DNA from: DASXUX01 sp036504595
GTDB lineage: Bacteria > Planctomycetota > SZUA-567 > H5-PLA8
NCBI GenBank assembly: GCA_036504595.1
Contig: DASXUX010000023.1
Location: forward strand, 1-64,000
Direction of reading: 5' to 3'
Length of the DNA: 64,000 bases
In this document: positions 1 through 9,315 of the stretch, in pieces
Numbering within the stretch: the first letter of the stretch is position 1
Layout: every line of letters starts with the position of its first letter
Position numbers and translations under genes: made by a program
Notes under the pieces: generated by a model
What the model was told of the DNA's origin: nothing
What the model saw: only the letters and a program-made list of their open reading frames with translations
The model's database searches: none

Positions 1-74
1 TTGAACATCTGTTCGTACGCGACCTTCGCCTCCGCTAAAAAGGCCGCCAAACCTTCGTCGTAGCTGTTCGTCAT
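1..74 (-). CDS. hypothetical protein, N-terminal fragment (cut by window edge)
   Basis: An ATG at 74 on the minus strand opens a frame that runs off the left edge (24 codons, starting MTNSYDEGLAAF). A GGGAGG ribosome-binding site lies just upstream of the ATG. I do not recognise a family from this short piece, and it is divergent from the symporter gene. It is called as coding only because of the start codon with a good ribosome-binding site and an uninterrupted frame. Confidence 0.4.
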   Translation of the reverse strand, partial: MTNSYDEGLAAFLAEAKVAYEQMF

Positions 75-221
75 TAGCCCATCCCTCCCTTTAAGAGAGG
101 TTTCGGCTATTTAGATATGCGCATTCAGCGACGTGCACCCAATTTCCACAGCTCGCAAGCTCCTCTTGGCAACGCGTGCCGCAGTCTATACGATGCGGCG
201 ACACATTGTTCGGAGGCGCGC

Positions 222-1727
222 ATGCATTTTTCCTGGTGGCTGGATGGCTCCATCGTCGGCGTGTACCTGCTGGCGACGATGGTGGCCGGGATCATGGTGC
301 GGAAGTACGTCGGGAAGGTGGAACACTTCCTGATTGCCGGACGCGAGATGGATGTCTACCTGGGAATTGCGTCGCTGGCGGCGACGGAGTTCGGGATTGT
401 CACGTGCATGTACACGGCGCAGCTTGGGTATCTGCATGGCTTCGCCGGAGCGACGCCGGGAATCTTGAATGCGCTGGCGATGTTTCTGGTCGGCTATACC
501 GGATTTTGCGTCAAGCCACTGCGGGATTCGGGCGCGATGACCATACCGGAACTGTTTGAGAAGCAGTTTGGTTCGGGTGTGCGCTGGCTGGCGGGAGTGG
601 TGATCGTGCTGGGCGGCTTGTTGAACATGGGCGTGTTCTTGAAAGTTGGCGGGCAGTTTTTGGTGCTCTCGACGGGGCTGAACATTTCGTACCTGAAGAT
701 CACGATGACCGTGCTGCTGCTGATGGTGGCGGTCTACACGATTCTGGGCGGGATGCTCTCGGTGCTGGTGACGGACTTTCTGCAATTTGTGGTGATGAGC
801 GTGGGGCTGATCGCCGTCACCATCCTTATCTTTTACAATGTGGGCTGGGAAAAGCTGGTCGCAACCGTGCAGCACGAATACGGCGCGGGCGGGTTCAATC
901 CGTTCGTGAATCCGCACCTCGGCTGGGAGAACGTGTTGTCGCAATTGCTGATCAACACGGCGGCGGTGCTGACATGGCAAACGACGATTGCGCGGCTGCT
1001 TGCGGCTAAAGACACGAAGACGGGGCAGCAGGTCTATACGCGAACGTCGTTCTTCTTTGTGTGCCGCTTCCTGATTCCGGGAATATGGGGAATTGCAGCT
1101 CTGGCGATGCTGACGCCCGAAGCGTTCAAGGCGCTCGATATCGATCCGGGCATGGCGCAGTCGAAGGCGCTGTTTGCGATGCCGATCTATCTGGCGCAGG
1201 TCGTGCCGATGGGCCTGATGGGCCTGATGGTCGCGGCGATGCTGGCGGCGGACATGTCCACGGATTCTTCGTACATGCTGACGTGGGGCAGTGTGATCTA
1301 CAACGACATCCTTGCGCCGTTTCACAAAAGGCAGTGGTCGGAGAAGAAGGGCCTGCTGTGGAACCGCTTCATCGTCGCGATCATCGGCGTGTTCCTGCTC
1401 TTCTACGGTCTGTGGTATGAACTCAGCGACAGTTTGTGGGACTATCTGACCGTGACCGGAACGATTTATCTGTCGAGCATGTCGATTCTGTTGATCGCGT
1501 GCTGCTATTGGAAGAAGGCGAACAACTGGGGTGCGTATGCGGCGATTGTCGTGGGCGCGGTGATTCCGGTTCTGTATCTGGTGCTTTCGAAGGTGGACAA
1601 CTCGGCGCTACAGGACGCGATGAAGGCGTGGCACTTCGGGCCGGACGGGTCGAAGATCATCGCCTTTGCTGCAACGGCGGTGGTGATGGTGGTGGGATCG
1701 ATGTTGAAGAACGCGGTACGGCGGTGA
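222..1727 (+). CDS. sodium:solute symporter (SSS family)
   Basis: Predicted inner-membrane Na+-coupled transporter of 501 residues, the usual length for the SSS family, with about 13 hydrophobic segments. The ATG at 222 was chosen because GGAGG lies about 5 bases upstream and the next residues lead into the first membrane helix; an upstream in-frame ATG at 117 would add a hydrophilic, unlikely N-terminus. Family-like segments include the FLIAGREMD region before helix 2 and the AAMLAADMSTDSSYML region near residue 350. The substrate cannot be read from sequence; the neighbouring hexosaminidase suggests a sugar, but that is inference. A gene for a small one-helix protein follows 47 bp downstream. 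The stop codon TGA lies inside a GAGTGGT heptanucleotide array. Confidence 0.9.
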   Translation: MHFSWWLDGSIVGVYLLATMVAGIMVRKYVGKVEHFLIAGREMDVYLGIASLAATEFGIVTCMYTAQLGYLHGFAGATPGILNALAMFLVGYTGFCVKPLRDSGAMTIPELFEKQFGSGVRWLAGVVIVLGGLLNMGVFLKVGGQFLVLSTGLNISYLKITMTVLLLMVAVYTILGGMLSVLVTDFLQFVVMSVGLIAVTILIFYNVGWEKLVATVQHEYGAGGFNPFVNPHLGWENVLSQLLINTAAVLTWQTTIARLLAAKDTKTGQQVYTRTSFFFVCRFLIPGIWGIAALAMLTPEAFKALDIDPGMAQSKALFAMPIYLAQVVPMGLMGLMVAAMLAADMSTDSSYMLTWGSVIYNDILAPFHKRQWSEKKGLLWNRFIVAIIGVFLLFYGLWYELSDSLWDYLTVTGTIYLSSMSILLIACCYWKKANNWGAYAAIVVGAVIPVLYLVLSKVDNSALQDAMKAWHFGPDGSKIIAFAATAVVMVVGSMLKNAVRR

Positions 1728-1757
1728 GTGGTGGAGTGGTGAGTGGTGGAAAGGTGA
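1724..1757. repeat. heptanucleotide array, GAGTGGT family
   Basis: About four imperfect copies of GAGTGGT. The array begins on the symporter stop codon and fills the gap to the next ribosome-binding site. The same family recurs at 9181-9203, 9526-9560 and, as its complement, at 50521-50575. Confidence 0.75.
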
Positions 1758-1774
1758 GCAGTCGAGGAGGCGGC

Positions 1775-1987
1775 ATGGATAGAGATTTTGGGCCGATGTT
1801 CTGGTTCGTGCTCTCGATGGCGTGCATGCTGTGGTACTCCACGATCACGATCTACATCGCGTACAAAGGCGTGCATGACATCAAGAGCATGCTCGCGCGG
1901 CTGAAGGCCAGCGGGGAAGCGGCTGTGTTGGCTGACGTCCCGTCCAGTGCGATGCCGAACGCGGTGATTGAGGATAAGGGCGTGTAG
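1775..1987 (+). CDS. small single-helix membrane protein, possible symporter accessory subunit
   Basis: A 70-residue protein with one hydrophobic segment at about residues 8-30 (FWFVLSMACMLWY then STITIYIAY), followed by a short amphipathic stretch and a polar tail. The ATG at 1775 has an excellent GAGGAGG site 5 bases upstream. It follows the symporter at close spacing on the same strand, so the two are probably co-transcribed. Small one-helix partners of SSS transporters are known in several bacteria; calling this one such a partner is an inference from position and topology, since I recognise no specific family motif. Confidence 0.65.
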   Translation: MDRDFGPMFWFVLSMACMLWYSTITIYIAYKGVHDIKSMLARLKASGEAAVLADVPSSAMPNAVIEDKGV

Positions 1988-2013
1988 TGTGGTGATCCTG
2001 CTGGGTTGGAATG

Positions 2014-2069
2014 CCCCCTCACCCCTAACCCCTCTCCCTCGCGGGGGAAAGGTGGACCGGAGCGGCGGG
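2014..2069. repeat. dispersed palindromic repeat (CCCTCACCCC type), copy 1
   Basis: A C-rich leader (CCCCCTCACCCCTAACCCC) followed by a hairpin of the type CTCTCCCTCGCGGGGGAAAG. Near-identical copies occur at 9952-10004 and, inverted, at 57289-57338. All three are intergenic. The hairpin could stop transcription or stabilise RNA ends. Confidence 0.65.
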
Positions 2070-2116
2070 CTTTGGCGCTCGCACGACATTTCGATGCGTA
2101 TTTCAGGGAGATGCTA

Positions 2117-4117
2117 ATGGAACGAGCCTTTTGTTCGGCGATTCTGTTTTCTCTGGCCATGTTGCGCGCGCCGGTGTTCGCGGGAGAACTTGAACTGCCG
2201 CTGGTTCCGTGGCCGCAAACGATCAAGGCTGGCGATGGCGCGCTGGGACTGCAATCGGAGAGCCGCATCGTTGCCGCCGATCCAAAGCTTGAACCGTTGG
2301 CGAAGGTGTTGGCGGAGGAAATCCAGAAACTGACGGGGTTGTCGCTTGCGGTCGGGGCGGGGAAGGCAGGCACAGGCGAGATCGGGCTGGCACTCGATGC
2401 GGGATTGAAGGGTGAAGCGTACAGGTTGACCGTTGATGACAAGGTGCTGATCGAAGGCGGGAACTACGGATCGGCGGCGTGGGGAACGGTCACGCTGCTT
2501 CAGGCGCTGAATGTGAAAGACAAAGCAGTGTCGGTGCCGCGCGTGACGATCAACGACGAACCGAAAACTCCGTTTCGTGGGCTGTTGGTGGACGTGGCGC
2601 GGCGGTTCCATTCAATTGACAACCTGAAGCAAATGGTGCAACTCTGCCGGTTCTACAAGATTCGCTATCTGCAGCTTCACTTGACCGATGATCCAGCGTT
2701 CACGTTCCCGTCGAAGGCCTATCCGCAGCTCACGACAAAGAACCATCACGGCGGCCCAAGCTACACGCTTGAGCAACTCTATGATCTGGTTGCTTACGCT
2801 GACGCGCGGAACGTCACGATCATTCCAGAGTACGAATGTCCGGGGCATTCCGGGGCGGCCAACCGCGCGATGCACGATTTGTTCGTCATTAAGGACACCA
2901 AGCCCTACGAGCATCATGCGTCGATCAACTTTGCGCGCGAGGACGTGATGCAGGCGGTGGCGACGATCGTGGGCGAGATGTGCGAGGTTTTCAAATCCAG
3001 CCCTTATTTCCACATTGGCGGCGACGAGGCCGATCTGGCGTTGGCGGGGCAGAACGTGGATTTCAAGGCTGCGTTCGAAAAGTACAAACTGCCGAATCAG
3101 CACCAGCTTTATCGCAAGTTCGTCTGCGACATGAACGAGATCGTGAAGAAGAACGGAAAACAGACGATCGTATGGGAAGGCTTCGGCCGCGAGCCGAAAT
3201 CCCCGGTGCAGATTCCCAAAGATATCATCGTAATGGAGTATGAGATTCGTTTCTACATGCCTGACGCGTTGATTCGCGACGGCTACAAAGTCATCAACGC
3301 ATCCTGGACGCCGCTCTATGTCGTGAACAGCGGGCATTCGCCGGATGAAATTTACGAGTGGCAACTGAATCAGTTCAAGCCCTACGGCGCCAAGCGCGGG
3401 GACAAGGGCGTGGTTGTGGCGCCGGAAGCCGAAGTTTTTGGCGCGCAAATGTGCGCGTGGGAACAGCCAGAGCATTTTGAAATCCCTTACGAACGGCTGC
3501 GGCTCCCGCCAATGTCGGAACGCATCTGGAATCCGGGTGCGGGGAAATCGTATGAGGACTTTGAGAAACGCCTGCTGGAGTGCGACCGTCGATTGGGGCT
3601 GCTCGTGCACCGGTTCGGGGTGAAAGCGGAAGGCACGCGCAGCCTGGTGGACACGCAGTTCGACAAGGAGGCGACGCTGAGCATTTCGGGGCAGCAAGGC
3701 CTGAGCTTCCGGTATACGCTGGATGGCAAGGCACCGACAGTGACCTCGGCTGCGTACGCGGAGCCGATCAAAATGACCACAAGCACTGAGTTGAAAGTTC
3801 AGGCCTTTGACGCTGAAGGGAAGGTTGCCGGCTATCCGTTCTGGACTCGATACGCGTTTTGCCCTGTTTCGGGAAGTGCGCCGGACGCGTCGCCGGACGA
3901 CCGCTTCACGGCACCCATTAAGGTGACGCTAAAGTCCACAGTCGACGGCGAAATACGGTATACGCTCGATGGAAAAGACCCGGCTGCAGGTTCAGCGGTT
4001 TATGCGGAGCCGATCAGCCTGGAAAAGACGACCACCGTCAAAGCGGCGCTCTTCAGCAACGGCAAGCGCAGCGGCGAGGTTTGGACGCGAACGTATACGT
4101 TGCAGAAACAGAAGTGA
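2117..4117 (+). CDS. beta-N-acetylhexosaminidase, GH20, secreted
   Basis: Cleaves terminal N-acetylhexosamine residues (EC 3.2.1.52), probably outside the cytoplasm. The 666-residue product starts with a signal peptide (hydrophobic core FCSAILFSLAML, cleavage near VFAG). An N-terminal GH20b domain precedes a TIM barrel carrying the family signature HIGGDE at residues 299-304, where D303-E304 are the substrate-assisted catalytic pair. Two chitobiase-type C-terminal repeats follow, each with YTLDGK (about residues 530 and 611). The ATG at 2117 was chosen over the ATG at 2111 because AGGGAG is then correctly spaced. It lies downstream of the symporter genes and probably supplies sugars for uptake (inference). 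Confidence 0.92.
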   Translation: MERAFCSAILFSLAMLRAPVFAGELELPLVPWPQTIKAGDGALGLQSESRIVAADPKLEPLAKVLAEEIQKLTGLSLAVGAGKAGTGEIGLALDAGLKGEAYRLTVDDKVLIEGGNYGSAAWGTVTLLQALNVKDKAVSVPRVTINDEPKTPFRGLLVDVARRFHSIDNLKQMVQLCRFYKIRYLQLHLTDDPAFTFPSKAYPQLTTKNHHGGPSYTLEQLYDLVAYADARNVTIIPEYECPGHSGAANRAMHDLFVIKDTKPYEHHASINFAREDVMQAVATIVGEMCEVFKSSPYFHIGGDEADLALAGQNVDFKAAFEKYKLPNQHQLYRKFVCDMNEIVKKNGKQTIVWEGFGREPKSPVQIPKDIIVMEYEIRFYMPDALIRDGYKVINASWTPLYVVNSGHSPDEIYEWQLNQFKPYGAKRGDKGVVVAPEAEVFGAQMCAWEQPEHFEIPYERLRLPPMSERIWNPGAGKSYEDFEKRLLECDRRLGLLVHRFGVKAEGTRSLVDTQFDKEATLSISGQQGLSFRYTLDGKAPTVTSAAYAEPIKMTTSTELKVQAFDAEGKVAGYPFWTRYAFCPVSGSAPDASPDDRFTAPIKVTLKSTVDGEIRYTLDGKDPAAGSAVYAEPISLEKTTTVKAALFSNGKRSGEVWTRTYTLQKQK

Positions 4118-4141
4118 ACCCACTAACGAGCTGGACTTCAA

Positions 4142-4214
4142 CCGCAGAGGGCGCGGAGGACGCAGAGGAACAGAAACAGTCTTCTTACCTCTGCGTACTC
4201 CGCGTCCTCTGCGG
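4142..4214. repeat. long inverted repeat between convergent genes
   Basis: Two arms of about 27 bp (4142-4168 and 4188-4214), each built from CCGCAGAGG/CGCGGAGGACGCAGAGG-type units, can pair with few mismatches around a loop of about 20 bases. It lies between the convergent hexosaminidase and amidohydrolase genes, where a hairpin could end transcription from both sides. There is no T-tract of the classical kind. Confidence 0.6.
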
Positions 4215-4233
4215 TGAGATGTCTCGACGTTTG

Positions 4234-5406
4234 CTAAAGCGCGAAACTGGCTTTTTCGCAGACCAACTGGACAAAGAGGGCGGAGCCCCACGCGAGGGCT
4301 TTTTCGTCGATGTTGAAGCGGGGGTTGTGGAAGCAGTGCGCGGTGGCGGGAGTGCCGTCGCCGGCGCCAAGAAAGCCGAAACAGCCGGGGACGCGTTCGG
4401 TGTAGAAGGCGAAGTCTTCACCGCCCATGGTCGGCTTGATGTCCATGACGGAGCCGCCGAGCGCGCGGAAGCTTTGTGCCATCTTCGTCACGCATTCGTC
4501 ACGATTGGCCAGCACAGGGGTGCCGCGAGTGTATCGGACGTCCACGGACTGGTTGTGCGCTTGCGCGACGCCGCATGCGATCTGTTCGATCCACCGCGCG
4601 AGATTCTCGCGCATGACCGGCGAGAGGCTGCGTGCGGTGCCGACGATGCTGACGTTGGACGGAATCACGTTGAAGGCGCAGCCGGCGTTGATCTGGCACA
4701 CGCTGACGACGGCGGACTCCAGCGGGTCTACGCGGCGCGCGACGATGCCTTGAAGGCTGGTGATGATCTCCGCAGCGGCGAGAACGGGGTCGCGCGTGAG
4801 GTGCGGCATGGCTCCGTGGCCGCCGACGCCGTGGACGTCGATTTCAAATTTGTCCATGCTGGCCATGACCGGGCCGCTGTGCAGGCCGAGCGTTCCGACG
4901 GGGATGAGCGGGTTGATGTGCAGGCCGAAAATCTCGTCGATCCCGGAGAAAAGGCCCTCTTCAATCAGCAGTTCTGCGCCGCCGCGCGGGATCTCTTCGG
5001 CGGGCTGAAAGATGAAGCGGATGGGGAATGGAATCTTCGCCTTTAGGCTGGCGAGGATCTTCGCCGCGCCGAGGAGCATGGTTGTGTGCGTGTCGTGGCC
5101 GCAGAGATGACCTTTGCCGGGGTTTTCGGAGCGGTACGGGATATCGCTTTCTTCCTGGATCGGAAGAGCGTCCATGTCGGCACGCAGCGCGAGAGCGGGG
5201 CGGGACGCATCCGGGTTGAGCGTGGCAATCACGCCGGTTTTCGCCACGTTGCGCCGCACGCTGAGGCCGAGGCGTTCGCAGAAATCAGCGACCAGGCCGC
5301 CAGTGCGGACTTCTTCGAAGGCTGTTTCCGGGTGGCGGTGCAGGTCGCGGCGGATGTCGATGAGTTCAGGAAGAATTGCTTGCGACAGGTCCAGTGCGGA
5401 CGGCAT
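4234..5406 (-). CDS. M20D-family amidohydrolase (hippurate/IAA-amino-acid hydrolase type)
   Basis: Zinc/manganese-dependent hydrolase of N-acyl amino acids or related amides, predicted cytoplasmic, 390 residues as usual for the family. Metal-site motifs are in the expected order: CGHDTH (C102, H104), the catalytic pair PAEE (E137, E138), GLH (H162) and a late H in AHCFHNP. The dimerisation-domain segment GVGGHGAMPH is also present. The exact substrate is not predictable. It is transcribed towards the hexosaminidase gene and separated from it by the inverted repeat at 4142-4214. Confidence 0.9.
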   Translation of the reverse strand: MPSALDLSQAILPELIDIRRDLHRHPETAFEEVRTGGLVADFCERLGLSVRRNVAKTGVIATLNPDASRPALALRADMDALPIQEESDIPYRSENPGKGHLCGHDTHTTMLLGAAKILASLKAKIPFPIRFIFQPAEEIPRGGAELLIEEGLFSGIDEIFGLHINPLIPVGTLGLHSGPVMASMDKFEIDVHGVGGHGAMPHLTRDPVLAAAEIITSLQGIVARRVDPLESAVVSVCQINAGCAFNVIPSNVSIVGTARSLSPVMRENLARWIEQIACGVAQAHNQSVDVRYTRGTPVLANRDECVTKMAQSFRALGGSVMDIKPTMGGEDFAFYTERVPGCFGFLGAGDGTPATAHCFHNPRFNIDEKALAWGSALFVQLVCEKASFAL

Positions 5407-5509
5407 AGACGGTCCTCAGTTGTGCCGCCGGTGACTTGGCAGCGGAGTTGACTGTAACGTTAGATGCCGCAAGGGACAATGGAGAGTTCGAGGTTTCATC
5501 GGGGAGCGG

Positions 5510-5544
5510 GGTATAGGGTATCGGGTATGGGGCATCGGGTGCAG
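5510..5544. repeat. heptanucleotide array, GGTATCG family
   Basis: Five consecutive heptamers: GGTATAG, GGTATCG, GGTATGG, GGCATCG, GGTGCAG. It lies in the leader region of the large lipoprotein gene. I see no second copy of this sequence family in the window, but the 7-bp period matches the other arrays. Confidence 0.65.
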
Positions 5545-5673
5545 CTTGTGACGGTTCCGCCGGACCGAGACGCAAATATCCCGAGCAGGTTGGCAGAGTT
5601 CAGGTTTCGGCGACGGGTCAAAAGCATGCGCGTCAGATGGACAATTGCGGAGCAGGCTTTAGAATGCGGCGCC

Positions 5674-8600
5674 ATGATCAAAAAGAACCTGTGGGGCGGC
5701 GTCTGGTTGCCAGTCGCTGCACTGGCGATTGTCTGTGTTTGTCTTGCGGCCGTAAGCGGCTGCGGGGGATCGAGGCGCGAGGCGGCGGTGCCTGCGGTCA
5801 GGACGCGCGTCGTCTCTACGCTCGATCTTAAATCTGCACCGCCGGTCGAGCTGGCCGATTCAGACAACAAACCGGCTGTCATTGTTCCCGATCCGGCGTC
5901 GCCACAGATTGTGCTGCTGCAACCTTCTGGCGCAGATTCCAGTGCTACCGTGTGCGGGCGTATCACGGGGCTGACGGGTTCGGCCGTGGGTTACCGGCTG
6001 TTGTGGGTTGATGGCTTCGACCGCGTAATGGCTGATTGGCCGGTGGAGACACTCGGCGGCGGGAAGAAGATTGAAAAGAAGGCTTCGGCAGAGGCGCCGG
6101 TTGCCGAGTCGATCTCGTTCGCACTGAAACAGCCGGCGTGCTGTCTGGGAACGGCGCAGCGGCTGATGCTGGTGAAGATGGATGAGGCACGCTTGAGTTC
6201 GCGCCAAAAGGACGGCGCGAACACAAACGTGCCACAGGATGGCGCGGATGCAAATGTGCCACCGTATAAGGTGGAGGCGCAGGCGACGTTTCTGTTGCCG
6301 CAGGCGCAGCTCTGGCGGGACTATTCGCTTCTGCTGGAGGGCGGCGCGGGAATCACGGATCCGGCGTTCTGGAAGGTGCTGCCGGAGCTCGGGATTAGCG
6401 GCGGCGGGGTCGCGGCGCAGGAATCGGGCGGGCGATGGATTTTGCATGGAATGCCGTTTTACAGCGAGGCGCTGCCGGACGAAGGGCATCCGTTCCGGTT
6501 GGGCAAGCGCGACGAACTGCTGAAGGCATACGCAAAGTCACGCGATGCAAAAGGCTGCCTGCGGCAACCGCCGCTGTTCGACGAAGCGGCTTTGGCGTCG
6601 GGCAAGTTGAACATTCAAAAGAGCGTGCTGAGCAAACAGGGGCTGCTGCCGCAGGCGTGGTCGATTGGCGAAAGCTTGTCTCTTACGCATGAAAACGCGC
6701 CGTTCGAATACGACATGTCGCCAGAAACGCTCGCCATTTTCCGCAACTGGTTGCAAGACAAATATTCGAAGTTGTATACGCTTAACGAGACTTGGGGCAC
6801 GCACTATTTGAACTGGGAGCAGGTGCGGCCGATTTCAACGGACGAAACCAAAGCAACGCTGAACCCGCGCTACGCGTTGGCCCTGGCGCAGCTCAACCCC
6901 AGCTTTGGTCCCAAGCCGGCAACCGAAACGATCGGCGCCGCGGCGACGCCGCCGCCGGTCAAGACACCGGGAGTCGAGAAGACACTGCCGAAGGGCTTGG
7001 TGCCTGTGCCGGTTCCGGGGACGGAAAAACCGGCGCCTGCGGCAGAGAAGTCCGCGCCGAAAGGGTTGGTCCCTGCGCCCGGTGCGGAGAAGTCCGCGCC
7101 GACAGCGACTGGCGGAGTGACGCCCGCAACGCCGCCGGTGGTTCCTCCGGCGAAGATTGAAGAACGCGACGGGCTTTCGGGTTTTGTGCTTGCCGCCGAT
7201 GAAGCGGTGCAGCCTGGCAAAGAGAATTTCGCGGCATGGTGCGACTGGCGGGAGTTCAACAACTTTGCGTTTTCACGCGTGTTGCGCGAGTACCGTTCGT
7301 ATTTGAATGAGCTGGGCGGGCCGGCGCAGGTGGGTTTGCTGGACGCTCAGCCGCCGCTGCCGTGGGGCGGATGGGACTGGTGGCAGCTTGCGCGTACGCT
7401 GGACTGGGCCGAGGAGCACGACAGCGTGCTGGCTCGCGAACTGCTGAATTCGATGGGCCGTTCGGCCTCACGCACGCGCGCGCCGGGTCTCAGCGATGTG
7501 AGCGGGGCTCGTCTGCTTTCCCGCGTCAATGCAGCAAATAACGGTGACATCTACCGGGTGTGGGACCGCTGGCTGCGCGGCGACTACGGCTGCATTCTGC
7601 CGAAGCCGGAGAGCTGGTTGAAGGCGCCGGAGTATCAGCCCGCGGCGGAAGTCCAGCCGCTGCTGGCGGACCTGCAGGCGTTTACGCAAGGGTTGACGTT
7701 GCTGCGCGAGACGGCCTCACGCGCCAGCGATCCGGTTGCGATCTATTACTCGCCGCGGTCGATGGAGCTGCATTGGCTGCTGGACAGCGAGGCGGACGGC
7801 GCGTTCTGGCTGAAGCGGACCGGCGCGGAAGAAGCGAAGCGCAGTTCGGCGCTGCTGGATATGAACGCGTGGCATGTGCTGCTGGAGGACCTTGGTCTGT
7901 CGCCGCGCTTTATCAGTTCCCAGCAGGCCGTCGCCGGCGAGCTCTCCTCGCAGAAGATCAAAGTGCTGATCCTGCCGAAAGTGCTGTCGATCAGCGATGC
8001 GGAAGCGCGGGCGCTGCGGGAGTTCGCGAAGAACGGCGGAATTGTGATTGCCGATGGCGCATGCGGCACGTTTGACGGGACGGGCAGCCGCGTGCTCGTG
8101 GTCGGGAAGCTGGCCGGCGATCCGCGGCCGGTGGGAGTGCTGGACCGTGACTTTGGGATCGCACGGAAAGACCTGAAGGTGCTGGAATGCGGCGGAGCGT
8201 ACAGCGGGGGAACTCGGGAAGCTTGCGTGCGGATGAAAGATGCGTCCACGGGCCAGGCGACGGGGCCGGAAGGCGCGGATCTGAAGGTGCTGGAGCCGGG
8301 CATCTCAACGCTGGGCGCATGGAATGCGGGCGAGGCGGCGATGGGCGCGCCGGCGCTGATCTCCAAGCGGGCCGGAGCCGGGCGCTTCATGTACTTGAAT
8401 CTGGCGATGCAGGATTACCCGGCTCTGCGGCTGAGCGCCGATGCGGCGGGATTTGAGTTCCACGACTTGACCGCGAAAGACTACGAACAGAAATTCGGCC
8501 AGCCGACGGGCGGCGAGGCTTTGCGGTTGGTGATCGGAGACATTCTGGCCGAGGCGCTGGGCGAAAGTGCGTTGCGCGTTCGCAAAGAGGACGGGACGGC

Positions 8601-9168
8601 TCCGCGCGGCCTGCGGCGCGTGCGGTACGCTTTGGGCGAGCGCTGCAGTCTGTATGCGCTGATGCCACTGGCCAGCGAGACGGCGGGCGGGCTGCAGAGT
8701 CCATTGAAGGAGAAGCTGCCGTTGTGGGTGGGCGAAGCGCGCGTTCGGCACTGGTACGACGTGCGCGCGGGGAAGTATCTGGGCGTTGGGCAGATGGTAC
8801 AGGCCGAAGTAGAGCCGTTGCGCGCAACGATGTTGGCGGCGCTGCCGTACAGCGTGGATCGGCTGAGCGTGAAGGTGCGGCGCACGGATCAGCGCGGGAA
8901 ATTCAAGCTGAATGCAGTGGTCGTGGCGAAAGGCGGATCGCCGGGGAAACATATTTTCCATGTGGAAGTGTATGCTCCGTCCGGCGAGCGGTTGCCGCAT
9001 TATGCCAAGAATGTCATCGCGGAAGATGGGCAGTGGAATTACGAACTGGCATTGGGGCTGAATGAGCCGCTGGGCACTTACCGGATGGTGCTGCGGGATG
9101 TCGTCAGTGGCGTGACGGCGGAGGCTTCGCTGCTGAAAGACTATGTGGAGTATAGTGGGGTTCGGTGA
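5674..9168 (+). CDS. large lipoprotein with GH42-like (beta-galactosidase superfamily) domains
   Basis: A 1164-residue exported protein. The ATG at 5674 begins a lipoprotein signal peptide ending in VSGC, so C30 is the predicted lipidated residue; an earlier in-frame ATG would precede it with about 70 polar residues. The middle part resembles a GH42-type TIM barrel (WSIGESLS, then FRNWLQDKYSKLYTLNETWG), and residues about 740-860 resemble the GH42 trimerisation domain (VLILPKVLSISDAEARALREF). A proline/alanine-rich low-complexity segment of roughly 80 residues (6910-7160 bp) interrupts the barrel region. A beta-rich C-terminal part ends the protein. Activity is not assured, because I could not place both catalytic glutamates with certainty. 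Confidence 0.75.
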   Translation: MIKKNLWGGVWLPVAALAIVCVCLAAVSGCGGSRREAAVPAVRTRVVSTLDLKSAPPVELADSDNKPAVIVPDPASPQIVLLQPSGADSSATVCGRITGLTGSAVGYRLLWVDGFDRVMADWPVETLGGGKKIEKKASAEAPVAESISFALKQPACCLGTAQRLMLVKMDEARLSSRQKDGANTNVPQDGADANVPPYKVEAQATFLLPQAQLWRDYSLLLEGGAGITDPAFWKVLPELGISGGGVAAQESGGRWILHGMPFYSEALPDEGHPFRLGKRDELLKAYAKSRDAKGCLRQPPLFDEAALASGKLNIQKSVLSKQGLLPQAWSIGESLSLTHENAPFEYDMSPETLAIFRNWLQDKYSKLYTLNETWGTHYLNWEQVRPISTDETKATLNPRYALALAQLNPSFGPKPATETIGAAATPPPVKTPGVEKTLPKGLVPVPVPGTEKPAPAAEKSAPKGLVPAPGAEKSAPTATGGVTPATPPVVPPAKIEERDGLSGFVLAADEAVQPGKENFAAWCDWREFNNFAFSRVLREYRSYLNELGGPAQVGLLDAQPPLPWGGWDWWQLARTLDWAEEHDSVLARELLNSMGRSASRTRAPGLSDVSGARLLSRVNAANNGDIYRVWDRWLRGDYGCILPKPESWLKAPEYQPAAEVQPLLADLQAFTQGLTLLRETASRASDPVAIYYSPRSMELHWLLDSEADGAFWLKRTGAEEAKRSSALLDMNAWHVLLEDLGLSPRFISSQQAVAGELSSQKIKVLILPKVLSISDAEARALREFAKNGGIVIADGACGTFDGTGSRVLVVGKLAGDPRPVGVLDRDFGIARKDLKVLECGGAYSGGTREACVRMKDASTGQATGPEGADLKVLEPGISTLGAWNAGEAAMGAPALISKRAGAGRFMYLNLAMQDYPALRLSADAAGFEFHDLTAKDYEQKFGQPTGGEALRLVIGDILAEALGESALRVRKEDGTAPRGLRRVRYALGERCSLYALMPLASETAGGLQSPLKEKLPLWVGEARVRHWYDVRAGKYLGVGQMVQAEVEPLRATMLAALPYSVDRLSVKVRRTDQRGKFKLNAVVVAKGGSPGKHIFHVEVYAPSGERLPHYAKNVIAEDGQWNYELALGLNEPLGTYRMVLRDVVSGVTAEASLLKDYVEYSGVR

Positions 9169-9180
9169 GGGCGGACTTGG

Positions 9181-9203
9181 TGAGTGGTGAGTGGTGAGTG
9201 GTG
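9181..9203. repeat. heptanucleotide array, GAGTGGT family
   Basis: Three copies of GAGTGGT (as TGAGTGG steps) beginning 12 bp after the stop codon of the lipoprotein gene. A matching array lies at 9526-9560, on the other side of the candidate ncRNA. Confidence 0.7.
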
Positions 9204-9280
9204 TTTTGTGGTCTGGTCGCGTGAGCCTGAATAACAAAGCTGAATCGTCTGGGAAATCTTGCGAAATTGGCGGGGAAGGC

Positions 9281-9309
9281 TTGACACTCCTTCGAAAGTG
9301 GGATTAAGT
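9281..9309 (+). promoter_or_regulatory. sigma70-like promoter of candidate ncRNA
   Basis: A perfect -35 box TTGACA (9281-9286), a 17-bp spacer and a -10-like box TTAAGT (9304-9309). No protein gene follows within 340 bp; a strong terminator ends the unit at about 9515. This is a sequence match only. Confidence 0.55.
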
Positions 9310-9315
9310 CTTATT

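Noticed and set aside
186..1325. Long open frame antisense to the symporter gene
   Set aside because: Composition is typical of the antisense of a GC-rich gene (Arg/His/Gln-rich, no family pattern), and the plus strand carries a clear transporter.
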